Assembly (NCBI GenBank): GCA_963789555.1
Contig: CAWBKY010000009.1
Coordinates: 186,001-250,000, forward strand
Origin: JACXTP01 sp963789555
GTDB taxonomy: Archaea; Thermoplasmatota; Thermoplasmata; Methanomassiliicoccales; UBA472
Length of the DNA: 64,000 nucleotides
Direction of reading: 5' to 3'
A program made the position numbers and the translations under genes. Under the pieces are notes generated by a model. It had not been told where the DNA came from. It did not search any database and saw only the letters and a list, made by a program, of their open reading frames with translations. Shown piece after piece: positions 27,210 through 36,946 of this stretch. The stretch's first letter is position 1. Each line of letters starts with the position of its first letter.

Positions 27210-27827
27210 TCAGCGCGGCTCGTTGCAGTTGGGGCAGTGGTGCATAAAGGCCGGGTAGTTAACGCCGCACTTCTTGCACTTCACCATGTCCACCTTCTGC
27301 TGCTGGGCCGGCTCAGGCGCGGCTGCGGGCGGTGGCGGGGGGGCCTGCTGGGGCGGCGCCGGTGGCGGCGGCGCGTACTGGGATGGCGGCTGCGCCGGTG
27401 GGGGCCCGACCTGACTCGGTTGGGCCTGGTACTGGGCATACTGGGGTTGGAATACCTCCTGGTACTTTATCCAACCAATGATCATCAAGATGCCTGGGAT
27501 GAGACCGACGAACAACATCAAGATGCTCCAGAGAAGGAACATGACATTGGCATCGTGGAACCGGCCCTCGCACCGACTCGGGTCGAACACCGTGGATTTG
27601 ATCAGGAAGAAAAATATGATGTCGATGATGATCCAGAGCACGAACCCGTACAGATAGACCGACCAGGACAACATGGCGATTATCAACCAAATGACACCGA
27701 CCACAAACATGATGAAGGCGAACAGGACGCCATAGTAGGCGAATTGTCTTCCTTGTGCGGCGGGCGCTGGGAGCCATGGCGGCCCCCTCGAGTTAGGCAT
27801 GAATGGTATACTGTTCAAAGCGTCCAA
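27210..27827 (-). CDS. Membrane protein with Pro-rich linker and C-terminal zinc ribbon
   Basis: Encodes 205 residues. TM helices lie at about 31-52, 56-76 and 95-120. A low-complexity Pro/Ala/Gln linker (about 124-180, with PPPPAPPQQAPPPPP) leads to a zinc ribbon, CKKCGVNYPAFMHHCPNC, at the extreme C terminus. The last domain probably faces the cytoplasm. No specific function is recognised. The domain order resembles archaeal zinc-ribbon membrane proteins of unknown role. Confidence 0.8.
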   Translation of the reverse strand: MDALNSIPFMPNSRGPPWLPAPAAQGRQFAYYGVLFAFIMFVVGVIWLIIAMLSWSVYLYGFVLWIIIDIIFFFLIKSTVFDPSRCEGRFHDANVMFLLWSILMLFVGLIPGILMIIGWIKYQEVFQPQYAQYQAQPSQVGPPPAQPPSQYAPPPPAPPQQAPPPPPAAAPEPAQQQKVDMVKCKKCGVNYPAFMHHCPNCNEPR

Positions 27828-28019
27828 CGTCTCAACTCCTTATCCCTTCTGACCAGCCTTGAGCTGGGATGGGATGTAAATCATGTTCTTAATATAAGTT
27901 TTTCACCCCAAATGAAGTGAAAAAATCACTGCTGTCAGCTTGTTGCTGCTGTGATGGAATTTAATCGATGGCTATGATGACCTCGGACGAAGATAGATAA
28001 CCACCCAGAATCATGATGA

Positions 28020-29740
28020 TTGGTCGATGCGGGGGTCCAAGGCTTGGTCGATGTCAAGGCGTGGTTGAGATCGAACATCCCAGTGCTGGAATGGCTCCCC
28101 CGATATCAGAGGAAGGACCTTAGGACCGACCTCATTGCCGGTCTGACCGTGGGGGCGGTCGTCATACCCTCGGCAATGGGCTGGGCCTCCCTTGCCGGTC
28201 TGCCCACCCAATATGGCCTCTACGCTGCCGTGGCATCATTGATCGCCTATTTCATCTTCGTATTTCCAAGCATCTGGTCGTGGTCCCATCCTCGGGACCG
28301 GCCGCTCTGGTGGGGGCGGGACTTATGGGCTTGGTCTTCGCGGACCAGAACGAGTATATCGCTTCGGTCGCCATGCTCGCGTTCATCACCGGCGTCATGC
28401 TCATCATGGCCCGGATGGTAAGGTTGGGGTTCATCGTCAATTTCATCTCCCAGACCGTCCTCCTCGGTTTCCAGATCGGCCGGGCCTTCTATGTCATCAA
28501 CCTCCAACTGGGTCGGATATTGGGTATAAGCGGCGCCAGTGGGAACTTCTTCGAGGTTGCCATTTACTATGTCAAGAACATAGGGGAGGCCAGCCTCACT
28601 ACCATCTCCATCGCTTTGATGGCCTTCGTCCTCATCTACATCGGTAAGAGGTTCTACCGCAAGATTCCTTGGAATTTGGTCCTGATTATTGTCGCCACGG
28701 CATTTGCCACTCTCCTACCGGTGGAGGATTGGGGCATAGATGTTGTTGGTACTATACCAGAGGGGTTGCCGGATTTTGTCGTCCCCAGCACCGGGGGACA
28801 GTCTCTAACGGCGTTGATCACCATCGCTGTCGGGCTGTTCCTCATCACTTACATCGAGGGTGTTTCGGTAAGCAAGACCTTCGCCCGGAAAGGAGGGTAC
28901 GAAGTGGATAGTAACCAGGAGTTCGTTGGCTATGGTGCCGCGAACATAGCGGCGAGCTTCTTCCAAGGTATGCCCCTGAATGGGAGCGCCTCGAACACTG
29001 CCATCAATTATGAGAGCAACGCCAAGAGCCAGCTCTCCGGGGCGGTGGCCGCGGTCGTCCTCATCCTGGTCCTCCTCTTCCTCACCTCGTTCTTCAGCAA
29101 CCTACCTCGGGTCGTAATAGGGGTGATCATTATCGCCGCCATGTTGACGCTTATCGACGTCAGGTCGATGAGGAGCATTTATTCCTTTGACAAGAAGGAG
29201 TTCGCCTTCGCTGTGGCCGCCATACTGGGAGTTTTGCTCTTCGGTCTTCTCGAAGGCATCTTCATCGGAGTGGCCTTGACCATGCTGGACCTTCTGTACC
29301 GCATCTCGCAGCCCGGAATTAGGCTGTTGGGAAGGGTCCCAGGGACTGATGAGTTCACCGATCTGGACAGGAATCCGGAGAACGAGACCATAGCCAGTGT
29401 GGTCATATTCAGGGTGGATGGGCCCTTGATGTTCCCCAACGTCGCCCGGGTGCGACAGGAGGTTCTGCGCTATGTGAGGGAGAGGAACAACGTCAAACTG
29501 GTGGTCATCAGCTTGCGCAGCTCTCCCTATCTGGACCTCTCTGCCACGGAGATGATCTCCGACCTCTTCGCCGAACTGAGGGACCTAGGTGCCAACCTTA
29601 GGGTGGCCGAGGCCAATGGCTCCTGCCGCGATTCGATTAGGCAGGCGGGATTGGAGGCGAAGATCGGGGAGATGAACACAGGGTTGTCGGTCCAAAAGGT
29701 CGTGGACGAATGGGCCAAGAAATCTTCGAACCCTCAGTGA
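28020..29740 (+). CDS. SulP-family anion transporter with STAS domain, one frameshift
   Basis: The N-terminal frame from a TTG at 28020 has PVLEWLPRYQRKDLRTDLIAG, LTVGAVVIPSAMGWASLAG and LPTQYGLYAAV, the SulP signature. Near 28262 a base is missing and reading continues SKHLVVVPSSGPAALVGAG through about ten TM helices. A cytoplasmic STAS domain (VVIFRVDGPLMFPNVARVR) occupies the last 120 residues. Substrate could be sulfate, bicarbonate or another anion; the sequence does not decide. Confidence 0.88.
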
Positions 29741-29815
29741 TCGACCTCGGACGACCCGGTCTGCCTTGATCAAAGCTGGTTGGGATAGGGGGTGCCATTC
29801 CCCAAACCGACCTAA

Positions 29816-31741
29816 TCATGGCTCGGCGATGTTGAACCAGAAGGGGAAGTCATCAAGCATGGAGAGCAGGTCCCCGAGCGCCGTCTGATCGCCTTTGATG
29901 CTTACCTCCTTGGCGGCCATCATGTCCTGTACCGAGGCCTCGCCTGTGATCACTTTGTTGAGCGAGGAACGTTTCAGCCTCAAGGTCACATCTGACTTCT
30001 GGGCCTTCTTGACCGCTCGATAGTTGAGCACTCCATTCTCCACCGTTATCGAGTATCTCTGCTTGACGTCGCTCAGCACCAGGTCTATCCGGATCGTCCT
30101 TCCGCTGGCCTTCGGACCGTTCAATCTGACCGCCAGAAGATCGAGCATGCTCTCGATGCTCATCGTGGCCACGATGTCCGGGCTCACTGATTTGGGCACG
30201 GCCATCTGCCTCACCCCTAGCCTCAGCTCCATGGCACCGGTCAGATAGAAATTGCGCCAGACACCGGATTCTGCCTGGTAACCGAGCTGCTCCAAGGCGT
30301 CCGCCTCTAGCTCCCGGGCCTCTTTGTTCTTTGGGTCGGCGAAGACCACGTGGTTCACCACCTGTGCCACCCATCGGTAATCCCCTTTTAGGTAGGCCTT
30401 CCGGGCCAGTTTCAGGATGGTTTCCGCCCCTCCCATGTACTCCACATATCTCCTCCCCGCCTCCTGGGGCGGGAGCGGTTCTATGTTAGCAGGGTTGCCA
30501 TCGAACCACCCTAGATACTTTTGGTACACCGCTTTCACGTTGTGGCTGACACTGCCATAATATCCTCGGTTGTACCAAGCACCGGCCAGTGTCGGGGGCA
30601 AGGTAAAGATCTCGGCGATCTCCAACATGTTATAGCCATGATTGGCCAGGCGCAGAGTCTCGTCATGGAGGTATTTGTAAACATCCCGCTGCCTCTTGAG
30701 GAATTCCCGGCATTCCTTCTTCCCCCAAGTTGGCCAATGGTGGCTGGCGAAAATGACGTCGGTTCTCTCAGCGAAAAGCTCGATTGCCTCGTCTATGTAT
30801 CGCGACCAGGAGATAGAATCCCGCACCTGCGCCCCCCTTAAGGTGTAAAGGTTGTGCATCGTGTGGGTGCAGTTCTCAGCCATGCACAACGCCCTCATCT
30901 GAGGGAAATAGAAGTTGAACTCGGACGGCGCCTCGGTGTCAGGGGTGAGCTGGAAGACGACCCTCACCCCATCGATGTCCATCTCTGTACCGGTCTCGGT
31001 TATGGTGTCCGTAGGGGGGATCAGGGCGGGAGTGCCATTGGATGTCGTCTGACCCAGACCGGTTCCCACCGTTCCCTTCGGGCCCCGTGGCAGAAGGTTG
31101 CCGTACATGTAAGTGGCCCTGCGGCTCATAGCGTTCCCGGCCATTATGTTCTCGCTCAAGGCCGCCTCCATGAACCCCTCTGGGGCGATTATCTTCACCT
31201 TCCCTGAGCTCACGTCCTCCTCTGATACGACCCCTTTTACCCCTCCCCAATGGTCGATGTGACTGTGAGTATAGATGATGGCCACGATCGGCCTCCTCTC
31301 GAAATGCTGGAAGAACAGGTCCAGGCACGCTCTGGCCGGCTCCGCGGTGACCAGGGGGTCGATCACGATATAACCGTTTTCCGACTCAATGATGCTCATG
31401 ACCGATAGGTCGTAGCCCCTTACCTGGTAGATGCCCTTGGTGACCTTGAAAAGACCATGTATCATGTTCAGTCGGGACTGCCTCCACAGGCTGGGATTCA
31501 CCGTCGGTGGCGCCTTTTTCTCTTCCAAGAATGCATAAGGTCGGAGATCGAAGACGACCCTCCCTTCTTCGTTCTCGATCACTGGATCCTTCATATCGGC
31601 GATAAACCCCTTGTGCGAGTTCTCGAAATCCTTTTCATCCGCCCAATCCAAGTTTGGGTCTTCGTACAACGATCGATTGACCTTCCTTGTGTAAGATGTC
31701 GCATCCTTTGCCATGGATCTGATCGCTCCTAATCCAGGCAT
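29816..31741 (-). CDS. Alkyl sulfatase-like MBL-fold hydrolase (SdsA1/BDS1 type)
   Basis: Encodes up to 641 residues; the ATG at 31714 (MAKDATSYTRKV) has a better placed GGAG and may be the true start. The di-zinc motif THSHIDHWGG is at about 158-167, with further ligands in MAENCTHTMHN and ASHHWPTWG. The middle helical dimerisation domain and a C-terminal SCP2-like domain (about 520-640) complete the class III alkylsulfatase order. These enzymes release sulfate from primary alkyl sulfates. No signal peptide, so cytoplasmic. Uncommon in archaea; horizontal gain from bacteria is inferred. Confidence 0.87.
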   Translation of the reverse strand: MPGLGAIRSMAKDATSYTRKVNRSLYEDPNLDWADEKDFENSHKGFIADMKDPVIENEEGRVVFDLRPYAFLEEKKAPPTVNPSLWRQSRLNMIHGLFKVTKGIYQVRGYDLSVMSIIESENGYIVIDPLVTAEPARACLDLFFQHFERRPIVAIIYTHSHIDHWGGVKGVVSEEDVSSGKVKIIAPEGFMEAALSENIMAGNAMSRRATYMYGNLLPRGPKGTVGTGLGQTTSNGTPALIPPTDTITETGTEMDIDGVRVVFQLTPDTEAPSEFNFYFPQMRALCMAENCTHTMHNLYTLRGAQVRDSISWSRYIDEAIELFAERTDVIFASHHWPTWGKKECREFLKRQRDVYKYLHDETLRLANHGYNMLEIAEIFTLPPTLAGAWYNRGYYGSVSHNVKAVYQKYLGWFDGNPANIEPLPPQEAGRRYVEYMGGAETILKLARKAYLKGDYRWVAQVVNHVVFADPKNKEARELEADALEQLGYQAESGVWRNFYLTGAMELRLGVRQMAVPKSVSPDIVATMSIESMLDLLAVRLNGPKASGRTIRIDLVLSDVKQRYSITVENGVLNYRAVKKAQKSDVTLRLKRSSLNKVITGEASVQDMMAAKEVSIKGDQTALGDLLSMLDDFPFWFNIAEP

Positions 31742-32028
31742 AATTGGAGGTCACCACTACATAATCGTTGACGAGCTTCGAGGGGTGGATTATTATTATA
31801 TTCAATAATCTAAATAATATTTTACATCAAGGTTATGACCATATGTGATCTGGAGGGGAAAGAATGTGGTTGGTCGAAACTAATATTTAAATACGAATAT
31901 ATATTAATGAAGTTCGCCAACCTATAAAAATGTCCAGCACTTCGTTCTTCGGTTAAGAACCGGCGATATTTTCAAATAGTGGCCCCCTCTCTACATGGCG
32001 ATTGTAACCATCCAATAGAGTGAATTTA
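31742..32028. promoter_or_regulatory. AT-rich divergent promoter region
   Basis: The 287 bases between the alkylsulfatase and the TPD nuclease genes are strongly AT-rich. They contain several TATA-like stretches facing both ways, such as TATTATATT near 31795 and ATATATATTAATG near 31900. No ORF or RNA gene is seen. Confidence 0.5.
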
Positions 32029-32790
32029 ATGCAGTATCATGAGTTCAAAAAAATTTATGACAGTCTGGACCGACCCTCGGACATCAAAATCCTTTCCCAG
32101 GAACTAGGCCTCGATGAGGAGCTTGTCACAGTCATCTATACCCAGAGGACCGTGAGAGAGACCACACGGGCGTTCTACAGAGTGCAACGTTACGGGAAGG
32201 AGATGGTCCGGGATTGGGAGAAGGGCAAGTCACTTTTACAGATATCTGAGAAGGCGGAATTCTCCCCCATACTCACTGCGCTCCTCATCTTCAAGGAGAT
32301 GGGGAAGTCCCGCAAGCAGTTCTGGAGCTTCGTCCGCAATCCGGAGATAATCCCGGATCGAAGGATGCGAAAGGAGATCGAGGAGATAACCGCTGCCGAT
32401 TACGTATACTCGCCCTGGGCCAACGAGGTCCAGTGCAAGAGGGGCATCTGGGGCGAGGCCAAGTTGCAGGGCTGGCTGGCGGAGAACAACATTACCTTCA
32501 GGACGGAGAAGGACCTCCGAGGCGAGTTCCAAAAGACCCCGGACTGCCTCTTCGATAAGCCGGTCACCGTCAACGGCTGGGAGGTCAACTGGATCGAGTC
32601 CAAGGCCACCTTCGGCGACAAGGTGGAGGTCAATAAGAACCTCAAGAAGCAATTGGCCCCCTACCTGGAGCTCTTCGGCCAAGGTCTTGTCGTCTACTGG
32701 TTCGGTTACCTGGAAGAGGTGGAGATCCCCGAGGGCATCTTCATCATGGACTCGGCGCTGGTGGAGCATTGTTGCGACTATGTGCGGTGA
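32029..32790 (+). CDS. TPD-motif nuclease, CDIN1 (C15orf41)-like
   Basis: Encodes 253 residues from the ATG at 32029. The N-terminal half is helical (HTH-like; DIKILSQELGLDEELV). The C-terminal half is a PD-(D/E)xK-type nuclease fold with KTPDCLF at about 169-175 and WIESKATFGD at 188-197, the hallmarks of the TPD family. The human homologue CDIN1 is a nuclease partner of codanin-1. Archaeal members are uncharacterised. A nuclease gene of another family follows 51 bases downstream on the same strand. Confidence 0.85.
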   Translation: MQYHEFKKIYDSLDRPSDIKILSQELGLDEELVTVIYTQRTVRETTRAFYRVQRYGKEMVRDWEKGKSLLQISEKAEFSPILTALLIFKEMGKSRKQFWSFVRNPEIIPDRRMRKEIEEITAADYVYSPWANEVQCKRGIWGEAKLQGWLAENNITFRTEKDLRGEFQKTPDCLFDKPVTVNGWEVNWIESKATFGDKVEVNKNLKKQLAPYLELFGQGLVVYWFGYLEEVEIPEGIFIMDSALVEHCCDYVR

Positions 32791-32841
32791 GCTGATAACC
32801 GGCCGAGAACCGTATTATAAGGGTCAGGGCATTCCTAGGGC

Positions 32842-33828
32842 ATGGCGTCCGAGATCCTCTCGGCCAGCGAGCTGGAGCGTTTCAGCTATTGCCCATTGAG
32901 CTGGTGGCTGAGCCGGAGCCAGGACACCACCTCGGAGCGGTTGGAGGAAGGGGAGCGACGGCACGGGGACCTTTCCAACGATCTGCAGCAGGTGATAGAT
33001 TCTGAGAAGAGAGTGATGTCCTGGGAGAGGGCGGTGCTTTGGTTCTCATTGGTGGCGACGATGCTGGCATTGGTGGCGATCCTGATCGTCAACCAGACCC
33101 TGGCGCAGGAGTCCATCTGGTTGAGCGCCATCCCCTCCGTGCTCTGGATTTCGCTCATCCTCTATCTTGTCTACCGCTCGGGCAGGGGGGAGCACGCCAA
33201 GGAACTTCGCAAGGAACGGGCGGCGGCGGTGGCGGGCGTGGTCCTTCTCTTCGTCGTCCTCAACCTCATCATCATCCTGGACGTACCCACCCAGATCTCC
33301 AACATAATGCTCATCCTCGCCCTGATCTGGTTGATAGGCACTGGTATCGTGCTTTATTGGTCCCTTTCGGCCCAACGCAAGGCGGAGATCAAGCGCCAGG
33401 AGATGCATCTCAAGGGCAACGTGCTCTATGTGGGCAATGACGAGGCACCGATCTACCGTTCCGAGCGTTATTGTCTCAGCGGGAAGCCTGACTACGTGCT
33501 GCAAGAGGGTGGGGAGCTGGTCCCGGTGGAGATGAAGAGCGGACGCATGCCCAAGGGACCGCTGTTCTCGCACATCCTGCAGGTGGCGGCCTACTGCCTC
33601 CTGCTTTCCGAGGACAAGAGGGGCAAGCGGGTCTCGCGCGGCATCCTGAAGTACGGCGACGTGGAGCATGAGATCGAGTTCTCGCCGGAGTGTTGGAGCA
33701 ATTGCTCCTGGAGAAGCTGGGAGAGATGCGGCGCTCTCTGGCCCAGGAGCGGCGATGTGCACCGCAACCACAGTCGTCCGGGCAAATGCCGGTCCTGCTC
33801 GCGGCGAGAGCTGTGCCCGGAACGGTAG
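32842..33828 (+). CDS. Cas4-like (RecB/DUF83) nuclease with four inserted TM helices, two compensating indels
   Basis: About 328 residues. The N-terminal segment SASELERFSYCPLSWWLSR (Cys17) and His41 match the start of Cas4/Dna2-type nucleases. Residues 64-173 hold four predicted TM helices. The RecB core then resumes: GKPDYVL at 214-220, PVEMKSG at 228-234 and HILQVAAYC at 244-252. The C terminus has three cysteines (CRSC, then LC), giving with Cys17 a Cas4-type 4Fe-4S set. Two indels near 33692 and 33755 cancel; between them the proper frame reads LEQLLLEKLGEMRRSL. No CRISPR array is nearby. Confidence 0.82.
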   Translation: MASEILSASELERFSYCPLSWWLSRSQDTTSERLEEGERRHGDLSNDLQQVIDSEKRVMSWERAVLWFSLVATMLALVAILIVNQTLAQESIWLSAIPSVLWISLILYLVYRSGRGEHAKELRKERAAAVAGVVLLFVVLNLIIILDVPTQISNIMLILALIWLIGTGIVLYWSLSAQRKAEIKRQEMHLKGNVLYVGNDEAPIYRSERYCLSGKPDYVLQEGGELVPVEMKSGRMPKGPLFSHILQVAAYCLLLSEDKRGKRVSRGILKYGDVEHEIEFSPECWSNCSWRSWERCGALWPRSGDVHRNHSRPGKCRSCSRRELCPER

Positions 33829-33832
33829 CTGA

Positions 33833-35575
33833 TCACTCCACCGTGACGCTCTTGGCCAGGTTTTTAGGTTGTCGATGGTGCAGCCGCGCATGTGGGCCGT
33901 GTGGTATGCCAGGAGCTGCAGCGCCACGGTTACTGGGATCGGTGAGAACAGCGGCTGGACGCAGGGTACCTGGGGACCTCGGCAGATGGGCCAGCTCCCA
34001 GTCCCGTTCGCAGCCCATGGTATCACCGGGCGTCCCTGGCGGCCACCTCCGAGATGTTCGCCATCATCTTGTCGTAGGTGTGGTCCCTAGAGGGCCACGG
34101 CGATGATCGGCGTCTTAGCGTCCAGGAATGCCAGCGGCCCATGCTTCAGTTCACCCGCGGCGAAGCCTTCGGCGTGGATATAGGATATCTCCTTCAGCTT
34201 CAGCGCGCCTTCCAGCATGGTCGGGTAGTTGACGTTGCTTCCGATGAAGAACACATCCCTCGGCGGACCTTCAGCTCTGCCGCGGCCTCCATCTCGGTGG
34301 CCCTGTCCAGGACGGTCTGGACCACGAAGGCATGCTCTCAGCCCGGACAGGCGCTCCACATGGCGTCATAGCTCAGGGCCCGCTTGGCATAGCCGATGCG
34401 GATGCCGATGATGTACATCGCGATCAGCTGGGTGATGTAGGTCTTGGTGGCCGCCACGCCGATCTCCGGTCCAGCGTGCGTGTAGAAGACCTCGTCCACC
34501 TCCCGGGTCAGGGAGCCCACGACGTTGGTGACCCCAAGGTGCGGCAGCCGCGGCGTCTCGCCTCCCGGGCCGCTGCCAAGGTATCGGCGGTCTCGCCGCT
34601 CTGGAATCAGTATGACCAGGGCGATTCCTGGCGCCGGGGGAATAGCGATATTCCGAAGCCAGCTCCAGCGTGACCGGGACCTTGGCGAACTCCTCCAAGA
34701 CGTACTTCCCACCATGGCGGCGTTGAACGAGGTGCCGCAGGCGACTATCTTGATGGAGTTGAAGTTGACGTTGGGCAGTATCTCGCCGCTCGATGATCTC
34801 CTGCGCGCCAGCATGGAATTGTGGATGGCCTGTGGCTCCTCGAATATCTCCTTCAGCATGAAATGCTCGAAGCCGCCCTTCTGGGCATCCTCTGCGCTCC
34901 AGGAGACGATCTCCTCTGATCTTTCCACCCTCTCCCCGGTCGGTCGAAGATCGGCCCCTCCGGGTGACCCTGACCGTCTCGCCGTCCATGACGTAGAGGA
35001 CCTTGTTGGTGTACGGCAGAGCGCGGTCACGTCCGACGCTACCAGGTTCTCCTTGACGCCCAGGCCGATGACCAACGGGTTCTCCTTGCGCGCGGCGACG
35101 ATTTGCTGCCCTCCTCGAGCCCGCGATGGCATATGTCCCGTGAATGGTCCCCACGGTCGCTGCAGTGCCTCGTGCATGTCGCCCAGTCATGCTCCTCGAG
35201 CAGGTGAACGATGACCTCGGTGTCGGTCCGCGAGGTGAACACGTGCCCCTCCCTGCAGGCTCTCCTTCAAGGACATGTAGTTCTCGATGATGCCATTGTG
35301 TACCACGGCGATCACCCTTGACAGTCACGGAACGGATGGGCGTTCTCTCGGACGGTTTCCCGCATGAGGCCCAGCGGGTGTGCCCGATGCCCAGTTGCCC
35401 CTTACTTCGGGAGGACCTTCAGCCCTTGGATCTCTCCCTTTTTCTTGTGGACCTCAATTTGGGGGTCATTACGGCCATCCCGGCCGAGTCATACCCCGGT
35501 ATTCCAGTCTTTCAACGCATCCAGCAGGACGGCGGATGCTTGCCTATATCCAGTATAACCAATGATGCCGCACAT
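33833..35575 (-). pseudogene. glmS: Glucosamine--fructose-6-phosphate aminotransferase GlmS, many indels
   Basis: The ATG at 35575 gives MCGIIGYTGYRQAS, with the N-terminal glutaminase cysteine. The body is spread over all three frames. Recognisable pieces are IQGLKVLPK and GIGHTRWA, EIFEEPQAIHNSM, SIKIVACGTSFNAA, EVDEVFYTHAGPEIGVAATK, IHAEGFAAGELKHGPLA and the terminal NLAKSVTVE before the stop at 33833. Span and motif order match a normal GlmS of about 580 residues. GlmS makes glucosamine-6-phosphate from fructose-6-phosphate and glutamine. At least eight frame changes are needed, most likely sequence errors because the codons between them are conserved. Confidence 0.82.
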
Positions 35576-35611
35576 CTGAGATCACTATGCTCCTGTTTCC
35601 AAGCTTCCTTC

Positions 35612-36804
35612 TCACTTTGGCTCCGTCACCGATGCGACACCCAGAACCAATGATGCTCCCGAGAGGAGATAAGCAGCCCCGCCCCTATCAATGTTCTCCT
35701 CACCGACGATGAAACCGATCTTGTTCACGCTATGAACCATTGCCCTTAGAATTTGGGCGAAACCGCAATTGCTAGAGAAGTTCGAGTCCGATGCGCACCT
35801 TGTCATAGAATACGCTTTGACATATATGACAATGGGACCCGATGCTGACATTGGCCATGATGACGCTGTTCTTGATGAGCGTGAATGGTTCGCTAAAGAC
35901 CGTGCCATCCCCGATGCTGGTGGAGGGCATCAGGCGCGCCGGACGGACCGATATCGCAGCCCTCGCCGATGATCACTGGGCCTTCGATGTGGCATCCAGA
36001 ACGTATTCTTGTACCCCTGCCTATGCTCCACCGGCCCTTTCATCGTGACGCCTGACTCGATCGTCCCGGCAAGCTACTCGACCACGACTTTCTAATGCAT
36101 TATCTCGACCTTCAAACGAATGAGGTCCCAAGGATATACCGCATCCTCCACCTTCCCCTTCACCGCCAGCCCCGCCCGGATCTTCATGTTCGGACATGGC
36201 GCTGCGCAAGGCATCGGTGATACCATATCTACCTTCCCTGACCCCATGCTCGGGGATGCGAGCCAACATCAGCCTGGTCGAAATTATAGAGCCCGGTGTT
36301 GATGATGTTGCCCACACTTTCCGATGGTTTTTCGTGCAGTTCGACAATGCGGAATCCTGCCCTCAACCCGGAACACACCATATTTCAGAGGGTTCATCGC
36401 TCTCGGTGACCAGGACCGAGTTGCCATCTCCCGCCGAAAGCAAGGCCGCCACCGCCACCTTGTCCACGATGTTGTCCCGGGTAGGACCAAGAATCTACCT
36501 TTGACCACTCCCTTAGGGTGGGTCATGGCATGCCCAGTGCCTAGCTGTCTGTCCTGGACCACATAGACGATGCGGGCATTGGACCCTTACCTGGAAACAT
36601 CCCCAAAGAAGGACATGATCCTCTCCTTGCGGTAGCCAGAACAAGATCATCACGATGTCACGCACACCATCACCACCAAGGCCTCCACGACGAACTCCAG
36701 GATGGGGCGATTGCCAACAGGCAGCATGACCTTTGGGCGGGTCTGCGTCAACGGTCGCAACATCTTGTCCCCTCTCCGGCCGCTTCATAAATGACTGCCT
36801 GCAT
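35612..36804 (-). pseudogene. GlmU-like nucleotidyl/acetyltransferase, many indels
   Basis: The ATG at 36804 gives MQAVI..AAGEGTR, then in other frames TRPKVMLPVGNRPILEFVVE, the sugar-nucleotidyltransferase start. The C-terminal half shows left-handed beta-helix repeats (CHIEGPVIIGEGCDIGPS, SIGDGTVFSEPFTLIKNSV, NVSIGSHCHI). The order nucleotidyltransferase then hexapeptide acetyltransferase, and a span of about 397 codons, fits archaeal bifunctional GlmU. It lies just upstream of glmS on the same strand, so together they supply UDP-GlcNAc precursors. Frameshift density is the highest in the window. Confidence 0.72.
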
Positions 36805-36946
36805 CTCATATCCTTCCGTTACTGGCCTCTAAATTTGATACGGGCCATTTAAAACTTTCACCGGGGGTGCCTTTCGGCTAGGACAATCAGTCCTGGATTT
36901 GATAATTTGTTCGTAAGTTTGTTTAATAGAGAGGACGTGGAGAGTG

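Noticed and set aside
27300..27430. Proline-rich GC repeat as a possible non-coding tandem repeat
   Set aside because: It is in frame within the zinc-ribbon membrane protein and encodes a low-complexity Pro/Ala/Gln linker.
32842..33828. CRISPR-Cas locus suggested by the Cas4-like nuclease
   Set aside because: No repeat-spacer array and no other cas gene is seen in the window.
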